16,444 nucleotides of DNA from contig JAVBJV010000031.1 in the NCBI GenBank assembly GCA_031546815.1, positions 1 through 16,444 of the forward strand, in the 5' to 3' direction. Shown piece after piece: positions 6,777 to 15,628 of the stretch. Both the position numbers and the translations under genes were made by a program. Position 1 is the stretch's first letter. Each line of letters opens with the position of its first letter. Below the pieces are notes generated by a model, which did no database searches, was not told the DNA's origin, and saw only the letters and a list, made by a program, of their open reading frames with translations. The DNA comes from JAVBJV01 sp031546815. GTDB lineage: Bacteria > Pseudomonadota > Alphaproteobacteria > Acetobacterales > Acetobacteraceae.

Positions 6777-8344
6777 CTGCTGAACTCCCGCTCGGCGACG
6801 AACGCCGCAAGGTTACCGCGCGCGAATGGGCGGGGTTCATGTCGATGGTGCTCGGCATGTTCATGGCGATCCTCGACATCCAGATCGTCTCGGCATCGCT
6901 GGCGGAAATCCAGTCGGGGCTGTCGGCATCGGCCGACGAAGCGTCGTGGGTGCAGACATCTTACCTGATCGCCGAGATCGTGATGATCCCGCTCTCCGGG
7001 TGGATGTCGCGGCTGCTCTCCACGCGCATCCTGTTCACCATCTCGGCGGCGGGGTTCGCGCTGTTCTCGGCCCTGTGCGCGATTGCCACCACGCTGCCCG
7101 AGATGATTCTGTTTCGCGCCGCACAGGGCTTTATCGGCGGGGCGATGATCCCCACCGTATTCGCGACAACCTATCTGCTGTTTCCGCCGTCGCGCCGTGC
7201 GCATGTGTCGGTGCTGATCGGGCTGACCGCAACGCTGGCCCCCACCGTTGGCCCCACTGTTGGCGGGTGGCTGACGCAGACGTTCTCGTGGCACTGGCTG
7301 TTCCTGATCAACGTGCCGATCGGCGCGGCGATTGCGCTGCTGGTGTGGAACCTGCTCGACATCGACAAGCCGAACTGGGCGCTGCGCAATTCGTTCGACT
7401 GGCGCGGGCTTGGCTATCTGGCGGCGTTCCTCGGCACGCTGGAATACGTGATGGAGGAAGGCCCCCGCTGGGACTGGCTGCAGGACGAGACGGTGCGCAA
7501 CCTGAGCTTCATCTGCGTGATTTCAGGCGTGCGGTACTTCCACCGCATGCTGACCTAGAAGGACCCGCTGGTCGAACTGCGCGCCTTCACCAACGTGAAT
7601 TTCTCCAGCGGCTGTCTGTTCAGTTTCGTGATGGGGATCGGGTTGTATGGCTCGGTCTATGTGATCCCGCTGTATCTGGGGCGCGTGCGCGGTTTCAACA
7701 GCATGCAGATCGGCGAGACGATGTTCGTCACCGGGATGTTCATGTTCATGACCGCGCCGATCGCGGGCAAGCTGTCGCGCATTGTCGATCTGCGCGCGAT
7801 GATGGCGGTGGGACTGGCAATGTTCGGCACCGGCGTGTGGCTGACATCGTTCATGACGTCGCAATGGGGGTTCTGGGAATTCCTGATGCCACAGGCACTG
7901 CGCGGGGCATCGATGATGTTCATCATGCTGCCGGTGAACCAGGTAGCATTGGGCACATTGCCGCCCGCGATGATGAAGAACGCATCGGGGTTGTATAACC
8001 TGATGCGCAATCTGGGCGGCGCGGTCGGGCTGGGGCTGATCAACACGATTGCCATCGACCGCGGGCAGATGCATCGCCAGCATCTGTCGGAGCAGATCAC
8101 CTGGGCGCGGCCCGGCGTGCAGTACACCATCGACCAGATGTCGGCCGGGTTGCAGACTCATCTGGGTGGACTGGCGGATCGCGGTGCATTGACGCGTGTG
8201 TGGAACATGCTGCAGCAGCAGGCGCTGGTGCTGACCTATAACGACGTTCTGCTGCTGATGTCGCTGCTGTTCTTCGCGCTGATCCCGGTCACCGCGTTCC
8301 TGCGCAAGCCGGGGCAGGCTGCGGCAGGTGGGGATGCACATTAA
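6773..8344 (+). pseudogene. EmrB/QacA-type DHA2 drug exporter, interrupted by an in-frame amber codon
   Basis: Read through, the frame has 523 codons plus the terminal TAA, right for a 14-TM DHA2 exporter (EmrB is about 512 residues). The N-half (6773-7555, 261 residues) has LDIQIVSASL in TM1, the motif-A region GWMSRLLSTRILF and motif C APTVGPTVGGW. A TAG at 7556-7558 ends it after HRMLT. The frame continues without a shift into KDPLVELRAF, which aligns with the NPIVDLSLF segment of EmrB, and on through LRNLGGAVG-type signatures to 8344. The C-half could only restart at a poor GTG (7595). The stop falls in a loop near the middle, so both halves keep intact membrane segments. A single-base change from TGG, CAG, AAG, GAG or TCG explains it. 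Sequencing error, suppression and genuine decay are all possible. The gene is coupled to the EmrA-type gene by ATGA overlap. Confidence 0.85.
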
Positions 8345-8368
8345 GGGGAAACCCGCTAAACCTGTCGC

Positions 8369-8734
8369 ATGACACGTATCCTGATTTTCATCGCCGGTCT
8401 GCTGGGTGGCAGTGGCGTTGCGATGGCCGCTTATGCCGCGCACGGACTGCCCGGACGCATCGATGCCGCGGCACTTGCACAGGTGCATACCGCATTGCAG
8501 ATCCAGATGTGGCACGCGCTGGCCATCGTCGCCGCTATGGCGTGGGCCACACGCGGGGGCGCTCTGGCGCGCGGGGCGGGTGTGTTGTTCGCGCTCGGCA
8601 CGGTGCTGTTCTGTGGTGCGGTGTATCTGCTGGCGCTGGCGGGCATTCACACACCGATGATCGCGCCCTTGGGCGGCTTCACACTGATGGCAGGATGGCT
8701 GTCGCTGGCAGTATCGGGAGTGCGCGCATCGTGA
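8369..8734 (+). CDS. DUF423 family small membrane protein (YgdD-like)
   Basis: This 121-residue protein has four predicted membrane segments (about 2-22, 44-60, 68-90 and 94-116) and the family's AxxGGSGVAMAAYAAHGL N-terminal signature, with a second conserved stretch at APLGGFTLMAGW. The function of DUF423 proteins is not established. The neighbourhood is informative: the stop overlaps the start of an RlmM-type methyltransferase gene (GTGA, 8731-8734). In Escherichia coli the homologue ygdD also sits next to rlmM, so the pairing appears conserved across distant proteobacteria. It begins 24 bases after the split exporter gene. Confidence 0.88.
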   Translation: MTRILIFIAGLLGGSGVAMAAYAAHGLPGRIDAAALAQVHTALQIQMWHALAIVAAMAWATRGGALARGAGVLFALGTVLFCGAVYLLALAGIHTPMIAPLGGFTLMAGWLSLAVSGVRAS

Positions 8735-9660
8735 TCGGGTCTGCCTATCTCGCAGCCGATGGATTTCAGCCGCAACTGGAAACTGAACTCACCCGGCTTG
8801 GTGTGCGCATCGATGCGTGGCACGGGTTGCTGGCGCTCTCGCCCGATGCACCGCGCCATGCGGCATGGGCACTGGATATCTGGACCGCGCCGGTCGAGAT
8901 CCCCGCCCCATCGGTGAAGGCCGCCGCCGATGCGTTGCGCGCCATGCAGCGCAACTGGTCGCTGCTGCCCCTGCTGCATCATCGTCGCGCCGCGCTGATC
9001 ACCGAACGTCTGCCGCCGGTGAAGGCCAAACCGCTGGTGTTTCCCGAACCCGCGCCAACATCGCATCTGGGTGCGTGGACGTTGCTCGCCACGGACCGCT
9101 TGCTCGCCAGCCCAACGAAGTCATCCCCGTTCGTGAATGGCGAAGTCGTGTTCGAGGAAGATCACATCGGCCCGCCATCGCGCGCCTATCTGAAATTGTG
9201 GGAGGCGATCACCCGCTTCGGCGTGTATCCGAAACCGGGCGATGTCTGCATCGATCTGGGCGCGACGCCCGGCGGGTGGAGCTGGGTTCTGGCCAGCCTC
9301 GGCGCGCAGGTGACGGCGGTGGACAAGGCACCGCTTGCGCCGAAGATCGCGGCGATGCCCAACGTGACCTACCGGCAGGAGAGCGCCTTCGGCATCGTGC
9401 CCGCGCAGGAACCCACGATGGACTGGCTGGTCTGCGACGTGATCGCCTATCCATCACGCATGGTGCGGCTGATGCAGGCCTGGGTCGACGCGGGCAAGGC
9501 ACGGAACATCGTCTGCACACTGAAATTCCAGGGCGAGACCGACTTCGACAGCGCTGATGCGTTTGCTGCCATCCCCGGCGGACGCGTGGTGCATCTGTCG
9601 CACAACAAGCACGAGCTGACTTTTCTTTGGTCGGAAAATACCGCACAGTTTACGGCATGA
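8731..9660 (+). CDS. rlmM: RlmM-type 23S rRNA 2'-O-ribose methyltransferase
   Basis: With the GTG at 8731, coupled to the preceding gene, this is 309 residues. The SAM-binding Rossmann motif DLGATPGGWS is at 175-184, followed by VDKAPL (198-203). The K-D-K-E catalytic tetrad of RrmJ/RlmM enzymes is visible: Lys155 (AYLKLWE), Asp236 (VCDVI), Lys265 (CTLKFQG) and Glu295 (HELTFLW). E. coli RlmM methylates the ribose of C2498 in the peptidyl-transferase region of 23S rRNA. Activity on the equivalent base is inferred from motifs and from the conserved DUF423 neighbour. It is somewhat shorter than E. coli RlmM (about 366), mainly in the N-terminal RNA-binding part. The frame is open upstream to 8509, but that overlaps the DUF423 gene. 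The stop overlaps the next start in ATGA (9657-9660). Confidence 0.85.
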   Translation: MIGSAYLAADGFQPQLETELTRLGVRIDAWHGLLALSPDAPRHAAWALDIWTAPVEIPAPSVKAAADALRAMQRNWSLLPLLHHRRAALITERLPPVKAKPLVFPEPAPTSHLGAWTLLATDRLLASPTKSSPFVNGEVVFEEDHIGPPSRAYLKLWEAITRFGVYPKPGDVCIDLGATPGGWSWVLASLGAQVTAVDKAPLAPKIAAMPNVTYRQESAFGIVPAQEPTMDWLVCDVIAYPSRMVRLMQAWVDAGKARNIVCTLKFQGETDFDSADAFAAIPGGRVVHLSHNKHELTFLWSENTAQFTA

Positions 9661-10601
9661 AACGTCGCACCCTGATGACGGCCGCGCTGGCCGCCACCGC
9701 CGCCCTGCCCGCCCGCGCCGAAGCACCGACCCGCTTCGTGATCGGCTTCCCCGCTGGTACCACGGCCGACACCTGCGCGCGCCTGTTCGCCCATGCGATC
9801 AACAGCGCGAGCGACCGCAACATCGTGGTCGATAATCGCCCCGGTGCGGGCGGCGTGATTGCGGCGGAATTCGTGGTGCGGTCGGTGCCGGATGGGCAGA
9901 CTCTGCTGGTCGCCAATAACGGCACGATGGCGATCACCCCGCATCTGGGGGCGCCGATGCCGTTCAACCCGCTGAGCGACCTGACGCCGATTGCGATGCT
10001 CGGCACATCGCAGCAAGTGCTGATCGTGCCGCCGGCGCTGGGCGTTTCCAACGTGGCCGAGCTGCTGGAAAAAGCGCGACAAGGGGATCTGTCCTATGCC
10101 TCGGTCGGGACGGGTTCGGGCAGTCATCTGGTGATGGCAGGGCTGCTGGAAAAAGCGGGCGTTCAGGCGCAGCACGTGCCGTATCGGGGGGGGCCGCCTG
10201 CGCTGACCGATCTGGTCTCGGGCCGCGTGCAGGCGATGGTGCTGTCATCGGGGTCCGCGCTGCCACTGGTGAACGACGGCCGCTTGCGCTGCATCGCCCA
10301 GACCGGCCCCGGCCGTCTGCTGCCCGATGTGCCGACGCTCGAGGAACAGGGTTTCCCCGGTCTGGAACTGCCGACCTGGAACGCGCTGTATGCGCCCGCC
10401 AACACACCTGCCGCGATGATCGAACGACTGATCGCCGATGTGCGCCGGGCGCGCGGTGTGCCCGCGGTGAAGACCGGCATGACGCAGGCCGCCTTCGCCA
10501 TGCCTGTGCTGGATGGCGACGACCTGCGCCACTTCGTCACCACCGAGAACACACGCTGGGCCGAGATTGTCCGGCGTACGGGGGTGACTGTTCTCGACTG
10601 A
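9657..10601 (+). CDS. Tripartite tricarboxylate transporter (TctC/Bug) periplasmic binding protein
   Basis: This 314-residue protein starts with an export signal (KRR, then a hydrophobic ALAATAALPARA, cleavage likely after residue 21). A Bug-family binding fold follows: FVIGFPAGTTAD, VVDNRPGAGGVIAAE, a middle VPYRGGPPALTDLVSGRVQAM and VPTLEEQGFPGLE. Bug proteins capture carboxylates or similar small molecules in the periplasm and normally serve TctA/TctB membrane partners. None is encoded in the window, so this is an orphan, as is common in bacteria with expanded Bug sets. The ATG overlaps the rlmM stop, so it is translationally coupled to an unrelated rRNA-modification gene. Its ligand cannot be deduced. 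Confidence 0.87.
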   Translation: MKRRTLMTAALAATAALPARAEAPTRFVIGFPAGTTADTCARLFAHAINSASDRNIVVDNRPGAGGVIAAEFVVRSVPDGQTLLVANNGTMAITPHLGAPMPFNPLSDLTPIAMLGTSQQVLIVPPALGVSNVAELLEKARQGDLSYASVGTGSGSHLVMAGLLEKAGVQAQHVPYRGGPPALTDLVSGRVQAMVLSSGSALPLVNDGRLRCIAQTGPGRLLPDVPTLEEQGFPGLELPTWNALYAPANTPAAMIERLIADVRRARGVPAVKTGMTQAAFAMPVLDGDDLRHFVTTENTRWAEIVRRTGVTVLD

Positions 10602-10608
10602 TAAAAGG

Positions 10609-11523
10609 TTAAGGAGCCAACTGCCCTTTTCTGCGCTCAACAGTTGCCTCGCCTTGTTTGGTGATTGTGGCAACATATTCGGCCTGAGCGGGAAGCAGGT
10701 CTGGTGGAAGAGCGTTGTCTGCAAAAGGGTTATGAACAATATTCGTGGAGGCATCGTCTCCCAAAGCGATTGGTAAGCCCCAAGCTCCTCCCCAGACTGC
10801 ACTGACAGGTGCAATTTTTCTATCAAAGAACAGGTCTGTTCGCACAGAAGCATTGTTATTATTTTGAGTGACAGGGGAATAGTTCCAGCCGGCAGAAACA
10901 GCCTTATGCTGTTTAGTACAAAACTGCACAAACCGGTCGCCAATGCCTAAAGTTGCTTTGGCAGAAAACGGGTAATCGCTCCCTTCTGAAAAACTGCCGC
11001 CCAATAAAACACTATTCACAGCAATGACGTAAATATCATCTCTACAAACAATTCCTTTCTGTCGATACCCGGCGGAAATATTGCCCGTTCTCAAGTAATC
11101 TATCCCCAAAAGTTTTTCAGTTTTCTCTTTAATTGCCGCCGTCCAACGTAAGAGTATCTCGCCGGATGGAAAACTATGCCACCCCCCATCTAGCTTTGGA
11201 TAATCCCTCGGCAAGCCGCGAGGCTCAGGCGTGATAACTTCCACCCAGATTCTGCGGCATTTATGCATGATCAGAAAGTCAGGCCCTTCGGCTCGGCGGT
11301 TTTTTTCTGGCACAAGCCCAACTTTCGCAAGTTGCTTTGCAACGAGCGCTTCTGACAACTGCGACCAGAAAACAGACTTATCCATGCTACGTAATCGTTT
11401 ATCAGCATCCGAATCAGCCAAACCAGAAACAATCCATTTTTGGCAAAACTCTGCTAGAATTCTTTTCTCTTCCTGATGCTGATCTTCAGGAAAGTGATGA
11501 TTTATTGATTCTTCAAGTGTCAT
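10609..11523 (-). CDS. Low-GC protein of unknown function with a faint PD-(D/E)XK-like signature
   Basis: I do not recognise this ~304-residue protein. From the GTG at 11529 it would be 306 residues; the ATG at 11523 is the alternative used here. Numbering from the GTG, an N-terminal helical part leads to EALVAKQLAKVGLVPE (60-75), then GPDFLI (82-87) and RIWVEVITPEP (93-103). Glu...ProAsp...Glu-x-(Val) in this spacing resembles the core of restriction-endonuclease-like folds, but the usual lysine of E-x-K is replaced (EVI). RWTAAIKEKTEKL (128-140) and a hydrophobic strand IYVIAVN (166-172) would continue such a fold. No signal peptide or membrane segment is visible. Base composition (27/60 G+C in line 10861-10920) contrasts sharply with both flanking genes, suggesting recent acquisition. 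It ends 7 bases from the convergent Bug gene and starts 33-39 bases after the other one. Confidence 0.75.
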   Translation of the reverse strand: MTLEESINHHFPEDQHQEEKRILAEFCQKWIVSGLADSDADKRLRSMDKSVFWSQLSEALVAKQLAKVGLVPEKNRRAEGPDFLIMHKCRRIWVEVITPEPRGLPRDYPKLDGGWHSFPSGEILLRWTAAIKEKTEKLLGIDYLRTGNISAGYRQKGIVCRDDIYVIAVNSVLLGGSFSEGSDYPFSAKATLGIGDRFVQFCTKQHKAVSAGWNYSPVTQNNNNASVRTDLFFDRKIAPVSAVWGGAWGLPIALGDDASTNIVHNPFADNALPPDLLPAQAEYVATITKQGEATVERRKGQLAP

Positions 11524-11562
11524 GGTCACACCATAGGCTTCACTTTCAGAGTCGAACAGAAT

Positions 11563-12537
11563 CTAGCCCTCCAGCCTGATCTGTGCCGTCTCGATCACAC
11601 GCCTCCAACGCAGCACCTCGTCGGCGAAGAACCGGGCACTGCGTTCGGGCGACCAGCCACTCGGGATAACGCCCAGATCGATGAAACGCTGTTTCACATC
11701 GGTCTCGGTGACGATGCGGGTAATCTCGCGCGACACCGTCTCGACGATCGGCGCGGGTGTTCCAGCGGGCGCCATGGCCATCACCCAGCTCGATGCCTCG
11801 AGCGCCGGGCCGCCGGCTTCGGCCATGGTGGGGACATCGGGCGCAACCGGCAGGCGCTCCTGCGACAGCACGGCCAGCGCCTTGATCCGCCCGCCCTGAA
11901 CCGATGGCATCAAGCCGGGCGCTACATCGAGCAGGATCTGGATCTGTCCGCTCATCAGATCCTGCAAGGCGGGCGCAGTGCCGCGATAGGGCACGTGCAC
12001 CATGTCGATCCCCGTCATCTGCTTCAGCAGTTCCGACGTCAGGTGCGCGGCCGAGCCAACCCCCGATGACCCGAACGAGATCTTGCCCGGATTGGCTTTG
12101 GCATAGGCAATGAAGTCGCGCGTATTACTGGCCGGAAGATTGGGCGATGCCGCGACGATGAACGGCGCAATTCCCAACAGCGAGATCGGGGTGAAACTGC
12201 GCTCGGGGTCGAAGGACAGCTTGCCCGCGTACAGCGTGACGTTGGCCGCATGCCCTGGCAGAATCGATAGAAACGTCGTGCCGTCGGGTGCGGCGCGCGC
12301 GGCAAGTTCGGCGCCGATAATGGAATTGGCGCCGGGCCGGTTGTCGATGACGATGGTGCGTTTAAGTGCCGTGCCAAGCTGGTTGGTGACCAGCCGGGTC
12401 AGCGTGTCGGTCAACCCGCCGGGGGTATAGGGCACGATCCAGCGGATCGGCGCATCCTCGGCGCGGGCGCGATGAGAGGCGGCCAGCGTCAGCGACGTTG
12501 CGGCACCCAGCAGGTGCCGACGGTTTATTGTTTTCAT
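11563..12537 (-). CDS. Second TctC/Bug-family periplasmic binding protein
   Basis: This 324-residue protein starts at the ATG at 12537, supported by a GGGAG ribosome-binding sequence about 10 bases upstream. The longer frame to 12588 would add a non-signal extension. The N-terminus NRRHLLGAATSLTLAASHRARA looks like a twin-arginine or Sec signal, cleaved after about residue 26. Family signatures follow: RWIVPYTPGGLTD, VIDNRPGANSIIGAE, VHVPYRGTAPALQDLMSG and VPTMAEAGG. As with the Bug protein at 9657-10601, no TctA/TctB partner is present. The two proteins are clearly related but well diverged, so this is not a recent duplication. They lie in opposite orientations around the low-GC gene. Confidence 0.88.
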   Translation of the reverse strand: MKTINRRHLLGAATSLTLAASHRARAEDAPIRWIVPYTPGGLTDTLTRLVTNQLGTALKRTIVIDNRPGANSIIGAELAARAAPDGTTFLSILPGHAANVTLYAGKLSFDPERSFTPISLLGIAPFIVAASPNLPASNTRDFIAYAKANPGKISFGSSGVGSAAHLTSELLKQMTGIDMVHVPYRGTAPALQDLMSGQIQILLDVAPGLMPSVQGGRIKALAVLSQERLPVAPDVPTMAEAGGPALEASSWVMAMAPAGTPAPIVETVSREITRIVTETDVKQRFIDLGVIPSGWSPERSARFFADEVLRWRRVIETAQIRLEG

Positions 12538-12584
12538 CGTTCGTCTTCTCCCTGCAGGCAGTAGAGAAAAGACGAACGGCAGCG

Positions 12585-12775
12585 TCAAGGCGTCGCGCAG
12601 GCGCGCATGAGTGTCGCGATGTTCCGCATTTCACCTGTCAGGGGAATGTCTGCGCCGCCACCCTGCACGTGCACCTGCAGGACACGCCCGTTATGCGCAT
12701 GCGGGCAAATTCCGCCGTCAGCTGTGTATCGGCAATCAGGGCATCGCAGGACAACGATTCAAGATCGGCGTCCAT
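12585..12775 (-). pseudogene. Small ORF after the ferritin-like gene, apparently broken by one missing base
   Basis: An ATG at 12775 overlaps the ferritin-like stop in TGATG, as in coupled operons. It opens a frame (MDADLESLSCDALIADTQ...) that stops at 12638 after 45 residues, ending in an odd Cys/Arg-rich tail. In another frame, the same DNA gives a much more protein-like tail, GRVLQVHVQGGGADI...MRNIATLMRACATP, ending at 12585, but with no start codon of its own. Adding one G to the GGG run (CCC at 12687-12689 on the plus strand) joins the two into a single 63-residue frame. I do not recognise the product. Alternatives are a real 45-residue peptide, or a sequencing or assembly error in the short G-run. 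Confidence 0.45.
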
Positions 12776-13614
12776 CAGCGCGCCAGCTCCGCCAGGGCCG
12801 GATACTGCCCCAGCATCTTGCGCCGCCGCCGCTGCACCATCGCGTAGGAGAGTTTCGACGCCCAGTTCGACAGCCGGCCGTGCGGGTTCAGCCCCACCAC
12901 CTTGAACAGCATCGCCACCGCGCGCGCGATGTGGTGCGGCCGGTAAACGCCCGTCGCGCCGATCAGATACGCCGCCGTGCACTGCCCGTGATTGAACTTC
13001 TCCGCCGGGTCCAGATTGCCACAGTGATAGGCAAAGGCCAGTTCATCGTCCTCGCTCTCGCCCACACGGCCCAGCGCGATGCGCAGGCGCTGCCAGAACC
13101 ACAGTTTCTCGCGCGCCAGATAACGCCGCATGTGATCGTAGAACAGCTTGAAATGCCGATACTCGTCCGCCGCAATCTGCTTGCAGATCGCCTTCAGCAC
13201 CGGCTCATCCGTGCTTTCGGCCAGTGCAGTGTAATAGCTCGACGTGCCGGTCTCCACCATGCAACGCGCGATCAGCTCGCCGGTCAGCGACCCGCGGATC
13301 GAAGTGTTGGCGCTGGTATCGACCTGATAGCCTTCCCGATAACGCTGGAACGCCTCCATAAAATCCCAGGACGGATCGGCCAGCATCGCCCACTTGCCCA
13401 ACGCATCTCCGTGCTGGGTTTCCTCGATCGACCAGTATCCGGCAGCCCGACAGAAGTCGGGGTCTTCGTGAAACACGCTGCACAGATACTGCGTGTAATC
13501 GGCCGCATTGCGTTCAACCATGGCTGCGGCTTTGACCAGCGGAATGATTTTTGGATCGACTTTGGCGGGATCGAAGCGATCCCAGTCCATATCCTCAATT
13601 TTCCAGTGCTTCAT
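12775..13614 (-). CDS. Diiron ferritin-like domain protein
   Basis: This 279-residue protein has the full spacing of a non-heme diiron four-helix bundle. Glu34 (VERNAADY), Glu65-x-x-His68 (EETQHGDAL), Glu121 (ETGTSSYY) and Glu151-x-x-His154 (ADEYRHFK) form the E, ExxH, E, ExxH ligand set seen in ferritin-like oxygenases and type II (acyl-ACP) desaturases. No signal peptide is seen. A basic helix (RRRRKM, 262-267) sits near the C-terminus. Whether it oxidises a fatty-acyl group, another substrate or only binds iron cannot be told from sequence. It is the first gene of a possible minus-strand unit with the small broken ORF and the second Bug gene, and it follows the atp operon terminator. Confidence 0.78.
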   Translation of the reverse strand: MKHWKIEDMDWDRFDPAKVDPKIIPLVKAAAMVERNAADYTQYLCSVFHEDPDFCRAAGYWSIEETQHGDALGKWAMLADPSWDFMEAFQRYREGYQVDTSANTSIRGSLTGELIARCMVETGTSSYYTALAESTDEPVLKAICKQIAADEYRHFKLFYDHMRRYLAREKLWFWQRLRIALGRVGESEDDELAFAYHCGNLDPAEKFNHGQCTAAYLIGATGVYRPHHIARAVAMLFKVVGLNPHGRLSNWASKLSYAMVQRRRRKMLGQYPALAELAR

Positions 13615-13704
13615 GGACTCTGCATACCCGTTTGCCGCCGTTTATGCTGCCAAAAACGGCGCGAATAAACGATCGTATCACGCAACCATCGATGCGCAGC
13701 CCAT

Positions 13705-13735
13705 AAAAAAAGCGCCCGCAGTTCTGCGAGCGCTT
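13705..13735 (-). terminator. atp: Rho-independent terminator of the atp operon
   Basis: On the minus strand, AAGCGCTCGCAG (13735-13724) pairs with CTGCGGGCGCTT (13721-13710) in a 12-bp stem with a single G-U pair. A tight AA centre separates the arms, and a run of seven T residues (13711-13705) follows. It lies about 30 bases after the atpC stop. It cleanly separates the F1 operon from the ferritin-like gene downstream on the same strand. Confidence 0.9.
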
Positions 13736-13763
13736 CATATCAGTTTCAGTTCAGTCAGCCGGA

Positions 13764-14174
13764 TCAGGCCGCCTGTGCAACTGCCTGCATGGCACGTGCC
13801 GACTGCAGCTTGGCCAGCGCCGCCTCGATCACTTCGGGGGCTGCCATCGCTGCTTCGGCATAGGCCGCTTCCGCTGCCGCAACGCGCTTGGCAGCTTCGG
13901 CCTTGCTGACCTCGGCTACCGGCACGGCTTCATCAGCCAGCACGGTGCAACGCTCGGGCGAGACTTCGGCAAAACCACCCGCCAGATACAGACGGTCCGT
14001 CACCTGCCCGCCGTCGTGAATGGCGATCACACCACCCTGCAGCGTCACGATCATAGGCGCGTGGCCAGCCAGCACACCCATCTCGCCTTCGGCCGCCGGA
14101 ATAACGGCCATGTCTACGTCGCGCGAAAGCAGCAGCTTTTCAGGCGAAACGATCTCCAGGCGCGTCTTTCCCAT
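13764..14174 (-). CDS. atpC: F1-ATPase epsilon subunit
   Basis: This 136-residue protein has the conserved N-terminal beta-barrel (EIVSPEKLLLSRDVD at 7-21, then PAAEGEMGVLAGHAP at 26-40), the GGFAEV segment (66-71) and an Ala/Glu-rich C-terminal helical hairpin. The subunit binds gamma in the central stalk and, through its C-terminal helices, can hold back ATP hydrolysis. Length and motifs are normal. It starts 7 bases after the atpD stop and is the last gene before the terminator. Confidence 0.97.
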   Translation of the reverse strand: MGKTRLEIVSPEKLLLSRDVDMAVIPAAEGEMGVLAGHAPMIVTLQGGVIAIHDGGQVTDRLYLAGGFAEVSPERCTVLADEAVPVAEVSKAEAAKRVAAAEAAYAEAAMAAPEVIEAALAKLQSARAMQAVAQAA

Positions 14175-14181
14175 GATGACC

Positions 14182-15603
<1,422 letters not shown>

Positions 15604-15628
15604 CGTACTTGCTCCGCTCGTCCTGTTA

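Noticed and set aside
7595..8344. The C-terminal half of the exporter as an independent gene starting at GTG 7595
   Set aside because: No ribosome-binding site, starts inside a conserved EmrB segment, and is exactly in frame with the upstream half; treated as part of one interrupted gene.
7523..8650. 375-codon minus-strand frame across the split exporter, which might have explained the amber codon
   Set aside because: His/Gln/Arg-rich, no domain, and it crosses into DUF423; the plus-strand reading keeps DHA2 motifs on both sides of the stop.
10603..10630. AAAAGG...CCTTTT as a bidirectional terminator between the convergent Bug and orphan genes
   Set aside because: Only 6-bp AT-rich arms with a 16-base loop, extending into the coding end of the orphan gene; too weak to call.
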